Below, in pieces: positions 27,801 to 41,600 of a stretch of 64,000 nt of DNA (the stretch's first letter is position 1; each line of letters begins with the position of its first letter). Both the position numbers and the translations under genes were made by a program. Under the pieces are notes generated by a model, which searched no databases, was not told the DNA's origin, and was given only the letters and a program-made list of their open reading frames with translations. Source of the stretch: Polyodon spathula (taxonomy: Eukaryota; Chordata; Actinopteri; Acipenseriformes; Polyodontidae). The DNA is taken from contig NC_054539.1 in assembly GCF_017654505.1 (NCBI RefSeq), positions 73,228,413 through 73,292,412 on the forward strand, read 5' to 3'.

Positions 27801-29612
27801 ATTCAGTGGATGCAGAGTATGGGCAATCTCAGTGCAGTCTCAGTGTATGGGCAAGTCCACACCAGACAGAGAATGTCGGCAGCACCAGCTGGGAGATGCT
27901 GCATGCTTGCCTTTAACAAATGACAGCACTCTGTTTTAGTAAGGAAACAAGTACCACTACTTCTAGGCATTTACAGTTTTCTGAAATATCTACTTGGGCT
28001 CATTTTAATGTTTAAACAGGTCTACAAAATTCCTAATTTCTGTTCAATAACCTCCCCGTGAAATATGTAAATGCAAAATTACTGGGTTACTTTGCATTGG
28101 ATGTATTTACTAGGCACAGTATTTAATGAGCCACATTCTTCATTCAAATGTATATTTTAATTACATGCAGATACCTTTAAACAGGATTTGTAGAAAAGAT
28201 GGAAAAATAAAATAAACACATTCACTAAGACAAAAATAAAATGTTACCAAAATATTACTATAGATACTAGTGATCAGTTACATTTGTATTTCATACCAGT
28301 TTTGAATGTGGTTGATTTTGAGTTTTGGTGAAGGCGGGTGCGAGGTTCAGATGTTTTAACAGCATGTGTGTGTTTTGCCAGTCCCTCTGTACTGGACCGT
28401 CTGAATGCTCTACTGGAACCAGGCGGTGTGCTAACCATCAGTGAGCGAGGAGTGATTGACGGTACAACCCCAAGCATCAAGCCTCATCCTAACTTCAGGT
28501 ACCGTGCACAGCCACAATTCACTCTCCTTTTGGCCAGGTTTTGAGGCAGATGCCATGTACTGTTGTGCAATGCTGTAAAGCGCTGATGACATTACAGCAG
28601 GCTTGGCTAAGAAATTAAGTTTCCAATGACCTTGTACTGTACATTTAAACGTTTCAATTTAATACTATACTCTGCATACGTGACAAAAAGCATAACATTT
28701 TGACTTGTGATGTTCTGCAGTTAAGGTGCTATACAGAAAAAGTCCCAGGCGATGGTTTATTTAAAAGCTGTCCCTAGGCACTGCACTTGGCCGTTCTCTT
28801 CCTTGACGTGGCTTTTGTGTTGCTTACTAGGCTGTTCCTCACGATGGATCCTGTCCACGGCGAGGTGTCCCGTGCCATGAGGAATCGAGGGGTGGAGCTC
28901 TATATCCCTGGGGAGAGTGAGGGGGCACGCTGGGATCTGCTGGATGTTAAAACAGTGCTGCATGGTGTGGGTGTGGCAGGAGACAGCGTGTGCGACCTGC
29001 TACTGGCCGTGCACACGGAGATCAAAGAGAGCATCTTGGGTGAGTGCGTTACGGAAGGGATTTCTATACTTTTTCTAGAACATGTTATGTAAAGCTGCTG
29101 TCACGGCAGTGAAGCCTTAAAAATCTTTCAAGGGCTGTTATCCTGTGTTTTGTTTTTAAATTGTATCAAGGACATCACAAGTAGTTATAAATTTATTTTC
29201 TGGTTTTGTTTCTTCTTTAATCTTGACAATAAAAAACTGTGAGGAGAATTTAACTATCTCATTGCTTGCAAGAGGCTTTGTTTGTTTCTGGTTTAAATTT
29301 AAAACCTTTTCGTGCAGGTTCTCCGACCTCCTCGGTCTCCTCACTGCTTCAAACTGCCTCTCTGCTGACCAGCCAACTGCAGCGAGGCCTGGACCTGCCT
29401 AGTGCACTACGGCAGGCTTGTGAGGAGGCCTACATCCTGTCTCAACGGGCTTCATCCAGTCAGACGGTATGAATCCGCTCAGCCACTGTGTGTTATTATA
29501 TCTGTCCTCTGTGTCCTCCAATATCTATTAAAGTAGAATCTATTTGGATTTCCCTTTTTTATATTTTGTTTTATATGTATTCATGGTAAGAGGATTAAAC
29601 ATTTAGCATATG

Positions 29613-29649
<37 letters not shown>

Positions 29650-32600
29650 ATTATTGCAGGGGATCCGCCAGCTACAGTGTTAATGTGAATGTTTATTGTG
29701 AAATTCTTAGTGTCTTTTAAATGTTTTGTTAGTCCGTGAAATCCTGGTTCCGTGCTTCTAGTTCGATGAGGAAACTAAACGAGCAGTGTTAATTCTGATC
29801 TGTGTTTCAGCTGGCACGGGAGATTGTAGAGAAGCATCTCTCGGCCTCCAGGGACAATTGGGGAAGCTGTTTGCTGTCTGCTGGACTGTGGCCGGACGCT
29901 GTTCCCTCAGCCTTGCACTCGGCCGAGGACTCCTGCCTTGCCACAGTCCAGAGGGACGGGCAGGTCCTCGCCTACTGCCTCAACAGACTGAGCCTGAGTG
30001 GTAAAGGGTGAGCGGGCTGGGGATCTGGGCATCTTCTCTTTATTTAAACTAATACCCGAAGGGAGCAATGCTGGCTGTGAGTGTGATCGTGACATGAACA
30101 TTGACAGTTTAAGGAAGATGGATATACTTTCATTGCTTAGGAGAGCTAGCTTGACTATTCTGCGAGTTCCGACTCTGGACTTTTTGGTTAACAGTTTTGA
30201 AATAGGCCCATATTGGCAACTAATTCTCATCTTGGTGTCTGCAGAACTCGTCCTCTGAGCCTGTCTGACCTGCGCAGAGTTCTCCAGTGCAGTAACATGG
30301 AGGGCCTCACCTTTCCAGGCGAGAGCCTGGAGGATCCTGGGATTGAAGTGCTCAGCCTGGTCCCTGCTGCTGTACGGCTCATCACAGAGAGAGCATCCAA
30401 TCAGGACTGGGTCCTCCGGACCAGGTGGCTGAGTCACATGTCCAAGTGTCATAAACATGCACCAGGTTTGTTTTTACTGTTAGGTAGACATTTCGTTCTC
30501 ATCACGCAAATGTATCTTAAAACATTGTGGCCTGTTCCCTGGTGTGGCCTGGTCAGTTCCTACTGAGAGGACGTGCTGTGACATTTCAAACTGGGCGGTA
30601 TTGGAATATGTTGGTGCGACGAGGCTAATGTGATCTGGACCAATGTGGTTGTTCTGCGACACATGCATCTTATTTTGTCCTGGCTCCAGTTATAGATAAA
30701 CTTACAAAAATGAATAAATAAGTAAAATGTCTTGCATCCTATTTAGGTTAATGTACTCGCTGAATTTTGGGCATGTATGTCAGGGTACTTCAGTGTCTTC
30801 AAGGCACACGCAAGAGTGAAAGTGCGAGTTCGTTCACATGGGGGTGTTTTGTGTTCCAGATGCAGTGCAGGTGCAGCTGGAAGCGGGTGCCAGAGCTCTG
30901 ACCACGGTGTTCTCAAGCAAACTGCGCGGGAAACTCGGGCAGATAATGAATCTCATACAGCCTCCCTCGGCAGGTAGGTTCAAGTGTTTCTGCAGCTCTG
31001 TTCCTCCCCTCGGTCTGGTCCTGTCATGTTCCTAGTGAGCTCATATACTCTGTAACACACGAAAGAGAAAGCTGTGTAAAGCACTTCACTGTAACACACG
31101 AGAGAGAGAGAGCTGTGTAAAGCACTTCACTGTAACACACAAGAGAGAGAGCTGTGTAAAGCACTTCACTGTAACACACAAGAGAGAGAGCTGTGTAAAG
31201 CACTTCCCTGTAACACACAGAGAGAGAGAGCTGTGTAAAGCACTTCACTGTAACACACAAGAGAGAGAGCTGTGTAAAGCACTTCACTGTAACACACAAG
31301 AGAGAGAGCTGTGTAAAGCACTTCCCTGTAACACACACACGAGAGTTGTATAAAGCACTTCACTGTAACACACACACACACACGAGAGAGAGCTGTGTAA
31401 AGCACTTCACTGTAACACACGAGAAAGAGAGCTGTGTAAAGCACTTCACTGTAACACACACACACAAGAGAGAGAGCTGTGTAAAGCACTTCACTGTAAC
31501 ACACACACACACACAAGAGAGAGAGCTGTGTAAAGCACTTCCCTGTAACACACACACGAGAGTTGTGTAAAGCACTTCACTCTAACACACACATGTAACA
31601 AGGCCACAAAGCAAACAGCAGGGAGGGAATATTGACCGATCTTGTCTCCTTTTTTTTTTTCTTTGGGGAAGATGAATTCATGGTTCTGGTGGACCAACGA
31701 TGGAACATGCAGTACTTGGATATTTTGACCACCTCCTACAGCTTTGATTCTGAAGGGGACTATAGGCAGTTCTTGGAGGCTTTGATTTCAGTTGCAAACA
31801 GGTTTGTAAATGTTGGTATGTTTTTCAAGAATGTGGTATACTGTCAATGAGATCTGGGCTCACATACAATTACAATTGTGTCGTTTGTTATGATTTGTAA
31901 CTGCAGCTGAACCTGCACCCTTGCGTAATTGGATCGATTTACAGCTGTTACACATTGGCCATTAGATCTGTCCTTGCATTTTCAACCGCTTTGGTGACCC
32001 CATTTGTTTAAAGAAAATATGTTTTTATGTAGTATGTTTGTATATTTGTGTATTTGTACCTGTGATTATTGCTTGATTTTTTAGAATAAGTGTAGTTACT
32101 TTTTTTTAGAATAATTTTATAATTGCTGCAGCATAATTGTAACTGTATGCAATTAAACAAAATGCATTGTTATTGAAATTTCAGCAGACAATTCTGCTGT
32201 AATTATTATTGACCCTGGGCTGCTTTCAGTTCTTCACCAAGGTTTACTGTATTATTGTGAATGCAGTGTCTCTGTTCAGAAGCTCACAGACCCGTGGGTG
32301 ACATTTCTGTTTGTTCTTTGTCAGAGCTGCCCTTCTGATGGACAGAGAGCAGCAGATGCATGTGGAGGAGGCACTTCTAGGATCCAGCTCTGCCAAAAAT
32401 TCCATACAAAGCAGCGCTTTAAGAATGTCAGTCGCTTTCCGGCAAGGTAACTCTGCACAACTGTGGGATTTGGGGCCGCAAACACAAATTTCTATATATC
32501 ATCCTAGTTTATACTACTTTGTATTTTTGTATACTTCTTATTTGTGTAACTGCTTTATAAAGTAAGAATAAAAATTACTTTTTAAAATTATTTAAGTGTG

Positions 32601-35567
32601 TTTAATTTAAAGGGTTATTTTATCATTTTATATTTTACTATTTCTCAATTGTATTCTGTACATTTTTATTATTTTTATCTGTAAAGCACATTGAGGCGAT
32701 TTTATCATGAAAGGCTGTATATAAGAAATAGACTGATTGATTGAGAGAAAGATTCATCAAAATGAAATGATCAGGAAACCTAACAAAGGAAGGCAATATT
32801 TCCTTTTCTCAAAAATAAATATTTCTTTCAAAGTAACACTTTGATTAAGCAGCCACAACTGTTCAATTGTGTTTTTTCTGGGGGGGGGGGGGAGTTTGAG
32901 TATTGAACTGTAGTCCCCTACTGTGAACGTCTTCAACTTGAATTTAAGGTCTGGTAAAGTGCAGGGAAACATAAATAAAACTAATTCTCCCTTGCTCTCG
33001 CTTTTCATCTACCAGGACGTATTGACTTTGGTAATCTCCCTCACCCGGTGCTGGCTCACATTGCTGCTTTCTTTGAGCTCTGGGATCCCTGTGTGATGCT
33101 CTGTACACAGACTAGCCCCTTGATAATATCAGATGAAGCTCTTTATGAGGTTAGTGCATGGTTTTGAGTGAATAAAGCAGTGCTGCAGTGGAGTCAGATT
33201 CTGGTACTATATTCTATAGCAGTAGTGGTGTGATCGACCCAGAACGTGCGTAACAGGCAAGCGAAGTCCCATCACGCCCATCTCCTGCACAACAGTCTTA
33301 TTCAGTCAGCAGTCCTCTCGATGCAATGAAAAGAGCAATAGGAACTTCTATTACAAACTACTTCTTCAAGACGACAAAGAATGCTGACGAAGACGACAGC
33401 AACAGAGCAGTGACTCGACACAAACAAAAATGAAGCCACGCAAAGTAAAGCATTCTGACTAGGTGGAGAGACACTGTGGAAATACTTGTATAAATTGGAT
33501 AAATGCATTACCTATTATGTGTAGGGCTTTCATTTTTCTGTTTGTGTTTTTTATTGAGTTTGGGGGGGGTGTTCTGTTTTTTTTAATATTTGGCAAAATA
33601 GGTTATTAAAAAAACTACACAAACTCATCAACTTTCTGATTCTGTAATAAATTGCATGTACACTTCACTACAAATATAAACATTAACTTCCTGAAGTGAG
33701 GATGTCCACATTTAGGATGCGGGCAATTTTAGATAGAACTCTGAATGCATTTTGAATCTGAGAATTATGAGTATTTCATTTACTCCCCTTCCCTCCCGCA
33801 TATCTGTCGGACTGTAAGGTTGGAGTTCGGATGTGGTAAAGAAACAACTATATAAATAATTGAGCTGGATGCAGACAGATTCCAGTGTTGTATTACTGCA
33901 GCGCACACGCTGGTTTGTCAATAAAGCTTATTGAATACAAGACCCTTCAGTAACTTTATACAAACAATTAAAAGGCAAACACTAATACACAACTGCATAC
34001 TGCAAAGTTAGCAGCAGTGTTTAACCAATTGAAGTATTAGCCTTTTGATAGGAAGTATTTTTTATTATGATTTTATTAATCGTAATACTGATGTGTTATT
34101 AATTAATATTTTACACTAATTTTGTAAATATAAATGTTAATCTGACTTACTAATAATTACTGCTCCTGAATGTATTTGGTCCTAAACAAAAATAATCTTA
34201 CAGTACTATAAAGGAGTGTTCCCCCCCACCCCCAAGCTACGAGTTTTTTTTATTTTCAGCCCACCCCAATCACAAGTCACTCGATCAAGTGGATTCTATT
34301 GTATGTAGGTCCACAAAAATTGCCGATTTTGGTCAGTAGCATGTGTGTTCTTTGTCAGATTGACATTACTGAAAGTATATTGCTGAAAGCCAGGTTTATC
34401 AGTTTAAAAAAAATTCAAACTGAATCTTCTAAATAGGTCTTCGTAAGTGTCTTTTCGGTTATTATCGGTTAAAAACGAAAAACTTCAAGCGCTGTCTATA
34501 TATGTGTTATTCAACATTCAGTACACAAATAAAATGCGAATTCGTATAGTAATCGTTGTTTAAGATAATCAATATTATAGTGGCGCTCCGGTATCTTCAG
34601 ATTGAGGACTACACCACTGTTTTCAAGATGAGTTCAAATTTGTCATTTGCCAGTGGTTCACAAATACTTCAAAAGACAAGTATGCCAAATATACATTCTG
34701 ACCGCGTCTGCTATAGCAGTGTACATTTTCATTGAATGAATTTCACTCAGAGTACTGTGTTTTATTTCAGCTGCTGTCCCTGCTGCTGTGGCGTGACCGC
34801 TTCTGGACTGTTTCAAACTCTGTTCCGGGCGATTCACAGGGCATCGCTCTCCTTGCTCTTCACTGGCACTGGGTACAAAAACGCCTCATTAGGAAATTGC
34901 CCCAAATGCTGATGGGAGAGAATCAGTACGAGTAAGTCTGAACTTCTTGGATTAAGACTCAGCTGTTTAGTTTAGTTTGTCAGTCCAGTCAAAGTGGAGG
35001 CAGTTTTGAGGCACAGTTGGGCTGTGATCATTTCTACCTGCAGGGAAGGATTGGCAGAGGTCACATGACTGGGCTTTTCCTGATGCACTTTTGGTTTGGT
35101 TTTGGATCCCACCAAGTCTCGCCTGATATCTGAGCAAATTCAGTAGAGCCAATTCTCCCACTTTGTTCTTAACTCATACCCTCAGAGTCCCAGTCAAATC
35201 CATTCGTGTATCTCTGCTGCCAATGGAAACAGAGTCGATTTCAAACCACTTTCACCTGAGATTTTCTTTTTCCCCCTCTGTTTTCTTTTACAGATGTTTG
35301 CAGGAGGTTCAGTCGGTCACAAGCAGTATCCACAGCTTCCTGTCTAGTTCCACTGGGGCCTCTCCTGCTTGGAAGATCTTGCAGAAAACACTCGGAAAAC
35401 CACTTCCATTTAAGGTACCAAGTGTGCAACCTCATGAGCCATGCTGCCCACCTGCCCCTCACATGACTAGATAATGGCACACCTGAAATGTATTCTTTAA
35501 CGCATAGAAATAAATTATGTTTTTATCTATCGGGACATTCAACCTTGAAATAATAACTATATTGAAG

Positions 35568-35608
<41 letters not shown>

Positions 35609-38600
35609 CACACACACACATTTTGATATCCTGGAAGTATGGATTTCCAAGCACACACTAGATCCATTCTGTGACCGTTGTCCTGTTTCCAGGTGGAGTG
35701 TGTGGCGGAGTGCGCCTCTCAGCTGAGGGGGCTTAGCAGCACCCTGGATGTGATGGATCTGAGACCAGAGCAGGGAGGATCCCAGTGGAGGCAGGAAATC
35801 CACAGACTGGAAGCAGCTGCCAGTGGGCTGAGCACCAAGAGAAGCCTCCTTGAGGCCTGGGGCCTGATCCTGCAGGCAAACTATCAGCTAGAGCACACGG
35901 ACTCAGGTAAAGGGGCTCCTTCACACGATATCATGCAAATAGAAACTCAGCACCTAGAACTCCAGAAGAATGCTTTTCGGCAAGACCAGAAATAATTGAT
36001 TCAAAAACATACAAAAAATAAATTCCCTGGTTTTTGGCAGTCTTCAAAAAGACAACATTTTGTAAGGAATTTGGGTAATTTTTTATTACTTTATTATAAC
36101 GAATCAGACGATTCCACTTTTAATAGAGAATTCATTCATTAATATTAGCTTATTCTTAATAGATCACCTATATCCAATACATGATTACATTTGATTACGT
36201 TCATTGGTTATTTAAGATACAGTAACATCACAATTGTTGCAACACATTTATCTAGACGAGACATGGTAGTCATCTAGCTTAGTCAAAATAGTAATTGGCC
36301 ATATTACCTTCCAACTGAAAATGCTTTCTTTCCTTTCCTTATGGAGGAAGGTTTTTTGTCAGGCACACAAGCAATTAATTTAGGTACAGTCTCAGTTAAG
36401 CTTATATAGTACCTAGGGACCTTACAGAGTCTATGTTTTAAACATCTGTTTTGCATTTGTCTCAAATCATGCTGAAACAGCACTTTGACAAATAGCATGG
36501 ACCTTTTACAATAGGAGACCTGTACCCACTTCTCCACTCAAGTGTCCTCCTGTCAGACCCTTACAATATTCAAAGTCATGCTTTTACAGTCAGAGACAAC
36601 ATTAAATGTTCATTTTAAGAATTCTAAAAATGTGAACCTCTCCTGATAGTTCTGCTTTTTCACACCTAGACTATCGCTACTGTTACAATTCTGAAACGTT
36701 CATCGTGCTATGCCTTTGTTTGATGTTGTGATGCAATGCTTTTTTTGTAGAAATCAGCATTGTGTTGCATCGTGCTATGCCTTTATTTATTGTTGTGATG
36801 CAATATTTCTTTTAAGGAAATACAGTGATCCTGCAATCCATTGTAGACACCCTGCAATCTCAGATTACTTCAAGAGGCATTCTGCCCTCCCAGAGCAAAG
36901 AGACCCCTGAGAGTGACATGAGGGACCCAGCCCAGCCTGACACTGCTTCTCTCGGGCAGCTCTGCAGAAGGATCCAGCTCTGGCCGGTGATGGAGTACCT
37001 CGCTGTGCTTTGTCAGTATAAATTGGTGGCAGATCTGCTGGAGGCATCAGCACCCAGGTACAGGCTCCTTTCTGATAGTGGAAAAACCTCCCCTCCTTCA
37101 TACTCTCACTGTCCATCTGCTCCTCTCCTCTTGCCTAAGACTTTGTTTTGTATAGGGCTGCAACGAAGGCTACATTTTGACCTTCAACGGTTCGCGACAC
37201 ATTACCGAAGGAAGGTTCGCACTTTCGATTGGTACTGGTTTGCATAATTTACTGGTGACGTCACCTTAGCTACTTGCTTATATTTGTTTGAAAATCCTAT
37301 TTTGCAGGTATTATATATAAATGGAATAACTAACTTTCAACTGTAGTTTAAGAATACGTTATATAGAACAGTGATCATGTTTTATAGATAAAAATACACT
37401 GTTTATTTACACCTGTTTGATGCTGTTTGCAATATATACAGTAAGCTTGTATTGCAGCAGCACCAATTGCAGCAGACTTGGGCACAACAAAGCTTTATTT
37501 AAGTCACAGTTTCAAGCAGATTATGTCAGTCACATTTTGTTACTACTAAAAATATGAATAGTTATGTGAACTTTCTCCGGGGTCACTTGGCGTTTTGGTT
37601 GTGCCTCCATGATGCAACTTTGCACAGGTTGCGGTCAACTTTTTTTTTTTTTTGGTTGTCTGGCATTTAACAAAAGAAATCTCAAACAGCAGAGGGTTTT
37701 CGAGACATGTCTTTCAATACAGCTTATGCTATACAGCGCTTTGCTGTCGAGATGGAGAATGAAGAAGTTAAAGGTTTGCCTCTGGATAACGCAAGCTGGA
37801 GAGGGAGGAGCGGACAGTGTTCAGTTTTTTAAATAGAAATTTAGTGTTGCCGTATATTTTGTATGTTTTAAAACATTCTACCATAGCACGTCTCTTATAC
37901 CGTCTTGTACACTAGGTATTCAGTACATATTTTACTGAAGCACTATAACCACTATAGGTACGCCCCAGTGTTTTGGATACTATACCCTGCTTCATACATG
38001 GCAGTGGCACCACATAGAGTTGCTATGTGTAATGATTTGGTAGCGGATTTTAATACAACAGCTTTTGTTTACGTAATATGCATTATACAATTCAAAAGAT
38101 CCAATCATGTGAGTGACATTTAAAGTGTGATTTTATAGTATTTGTAAAAAGGTTTGTGTTAACAGAAAAAGCAAACAAAAAAAAGCATACAGTGCATGAA
38201 TGCAACTTGACGAACTTCTGAAGGCTTAAAAACCTTCAAATTCCTGGCTAGCGAACGACCCTTCGAACGCAGCGCTAGCTCTGTATATTGAAATCGCTGG
38301 AACTCTTTTTAGACAAACACCTGGGCTACGTCTCCCGTGGCACTCGGTTAGAGCAGTATTAATGTTGAGAGGTGAGCTTGTTAGATGTAGGGTGTTAGGA
38401 AAGACAGCCATTATAAATGTGTGTAAAGTGCAGCAATTAAAGCTGATTTACAGATCCAGCTTCTCTTGCACACATCAAATAAGAAGAGCATTCTCCACAT
38501 AGATCCCTAAACCAATACATTTCATTGCCGAACATGAATTATGGGCTGATTTGTCATCCTTAAATTGCCCTTCTGGCTTGTTTTGTAACATTCGCAGTTT

Positions 38601-41600
38601 TATTTTTTATCTTTCAATGAAAAATATTCAATTATCATCTGATCTCCATGGGAAATTTGTCATAAAGTAACATGTTCAGTATCTAGTCCCTAACCTTTTA
38701 AAATGTGTGTTTCTTTTTCAGGATGGGAAAAGCTCACCCGTGTCTTTCTCAGCACATAGACTTCTGTCTGCAGTCAACCCCTACAACTTCTGAGCGCATC
38801 CAAGGGCTGTGCGCTCTGTTGCACAGTGACAAGGTAACAGGAACGCTAACACCCTTCTGAGCCACAGCACAGCCCAGGGCCATAAGTGTTATTTATTAGG
38901 GCTGGGGAAACTAGATTTAACCCTTTGCAGTCCTATGTCAGACCAGGTCCGACATCATCAAAAAGACGTAAAGCACAGGTCTGTATTCGTTTTTCCCTCG
39001 AAAAATCCGAGAAAACCTTTCAATGGCTGGGTGAGGAGCCGAATGAAACAGAAAAATAAAATAAAAGGGGTGTATCTCATAGCCCTATCCATCACAGAGA
39101 TAACAGGGACATAACAAAGGCGGTAGCTGCTTCTGCATCCAGTGCTCAAAGAATATCACAGACATTTGCAGAGCTTTTTGGAGATGTTACAGTAATAAAA
39201 TAACGACTGGGATCACATTATTGAGGAGTTTGGTGCTAAAATGAGTGATCAGGAGAGGATTAATCAGTATGCACATCTATAAAGAGGTATGTAAAATACA
39301 GCAAACGGGGTGGGGCTTGGCTGGAGATGCAGTACTGATGTCCTTTTGCCAGGCAATGCCTTTTTAAACCCTTGTTTTTTAAAATTTAAACAGCGCGTGT
39401 GAAAATAAATTGGACCTGACGTGCCTGACAAGCACTGGTTTAAAAGGACTGCAAAGGGTTAAAACTGTTGACGCATCTGGTGAGAGAGTTGCTTGAATAA
39501 TGAGCCTCCCTGTCTCCACAGCTGCCCCCTGAGCAGTTTAACTTGCTGTGGTCAGAGCTTGTGTCTGGAGCGTTGTCATCGTTCTGGAGAAGCAGCGTGT
39601 CCACAGATCCCCACTTCTGGTTGACGTGGTGCCCCCTGAGCTCTGCAGAGGAAGACAGGACACCACAGACACAAGTGGAGAAGGCTATGCAGGTGTGTGC
39701 TGACTGGCTCAAATAGGCAGGATATTTAATGCTTTAAACAGTACATATTTGTAACATGTCAGAATCTTGTTATTGCCCTCAAATTATTGTGTTTGCTCTG
39801 ATGCCTAAGGGTGGCACTCATTGGGTTTTTTGGGTTTTTTTTTTTTTTTTTTTTTTTTGTGAATAAAATAAAAAGCCAGTGACTTTTCAATCCATTGAGG
39901 TGATTTTTATTTGCAGCAGTGTCCTCACAGGCAGTGCTTATGTGCTTATGTGGGAAGGTTTAAGATGCATGAGGATTTGAACCAGGCGTGGCTCTGCTTT
40001 TCTTCTTTATTAAGGGGCCAGGAATTCTGGGCAGAGCAGTGTGGTCAAAGTGTTTCTTTGAAATTCTGACCAGCTGCAAAAAGACAGGCCACTGGGATGC
40101 AAGTGGGGTTGAAGTGCTGTCCTCCTCCCGCGTGACACTGGGGGAGTGGAGAGAAAGAACTCGACAGCTGCAGGACGCCAACGCAGTCCTGTGGACCAAC
40201 ATGGCCTTGTGCTCTTTAGCAGATTTCAGGTAAGGAAACTGAGACCTCACATCCTGTAGGTTATGAAGTATTCCTAACACCCAATGAGCTTAAAAAAATG
40301 ATATCATAGCGCTTATCTTCCTGTGCAGTTTCAGAACTTTTGACTGGTAATTGGTGCGGGTGTGGGGTAAATTACATTTCTGTACACACACCTCCACAAA
40401 CAGTCTCTTCTCCCTCCTCTCTCCGTAACCCCTCATCCTTCTCACTCTCTCGAACTCCTCCTCCCCATAGTATATTTTAAACCAATCACAGTTTGGTTAG
40501 ACCCGTGTAACCAAGGCAAGATGATGATCATCACTGTATCCTGTGAAGGGTTTAGAGAAGCTAACCGTGGTTAGATCAGCCGTGCTTTATTCTGTGATGA
40601 TAGTCTAATTCTGAAATCTAAGAGAACCTGAATAACAAAATTTGCTTGTCTGTTAAAGACAGAGAAGGAAATGCAACTCTGCTTATATGTCCCTCTGTCT
40701 TCGTTTCAGCACCACGGACTGCAGGCTTCAAGCCATCCTGTTACACAGACAGCTGCTGGCCCTGGGAGAGCTTCTCCCCTCAGAGCTGCAGGAGGAGTAT
40801 GTGGAGTACTGTGACAGACTGACCGCGCACCGGACTCCTGCAGCCATGCAGTATGTGCTGAAGATTCTCCGCGACATCTTTCCAGCAGACCTGCTGCCAG
40901 AGGGGTTTGTCTCCAGCATGGTGGCCTGTGTGCAGCAGTCTGTCATGACTGCCAGTCTCTCCAGTCTGTCCCAGCAGGCGCAGTCTGGGAGTTTCTGGGT
41001 GAATATGGGCTTAGTGCAGATCCAGGTGTGGACGCCACGGACTATATTCGACCCAGCTGTCAAAAAGGTCTACAAACTCAATTACGCGCAGGAGGAGGTG
41101 AGTTTTGAATGGAAGAATGTGTAGGAACACAAAGTGAAAACTGGGATTATGATATCCCATAATTGACCAGAATCTCAGATTGTTAAACCACAGTTCTCTA
41201 TGCCAGTTCTGTAGTGTTTGTGCCATATTCATATTAGCAGTTCTTTGGGAATCTAAATTGTTGCAATGCAGTAGTTCCAGGTGCATGCGGTTTAAACTGT
41301 AAGGACTAAACAAACAAACGTACAAAAGAGTAGTACTGTGTCGATCAAGCAAGATTGCTGAAATTATTTGGACAAAAACTCTCCCCCTGTCACGTTCTCT
41401 CTTGCGCTTAATAAAATGACCTAACAAAGTGCTGTTACTCAGTGTAAATGTCGTGTCTGTCTCCCAGCTGAAGACGCTGCAGAGTGAGTGGAGGGCCCGC
41501 AGCTTGTCCTCTGAACTGCTGTCTGGCCATGGGCTGGAGGAAGAGGACGGCTCCAGCAGACACCTTCACCCTCGCATCAGGTACAGCTGCCAACATCCCA

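Noticed and set aside
31024..31700. Cys/Val/Leu-rich open frames on the minus strand in intron 49
   Set aside because: They arise from the CA/GA composite repeat and change frame with each unit.
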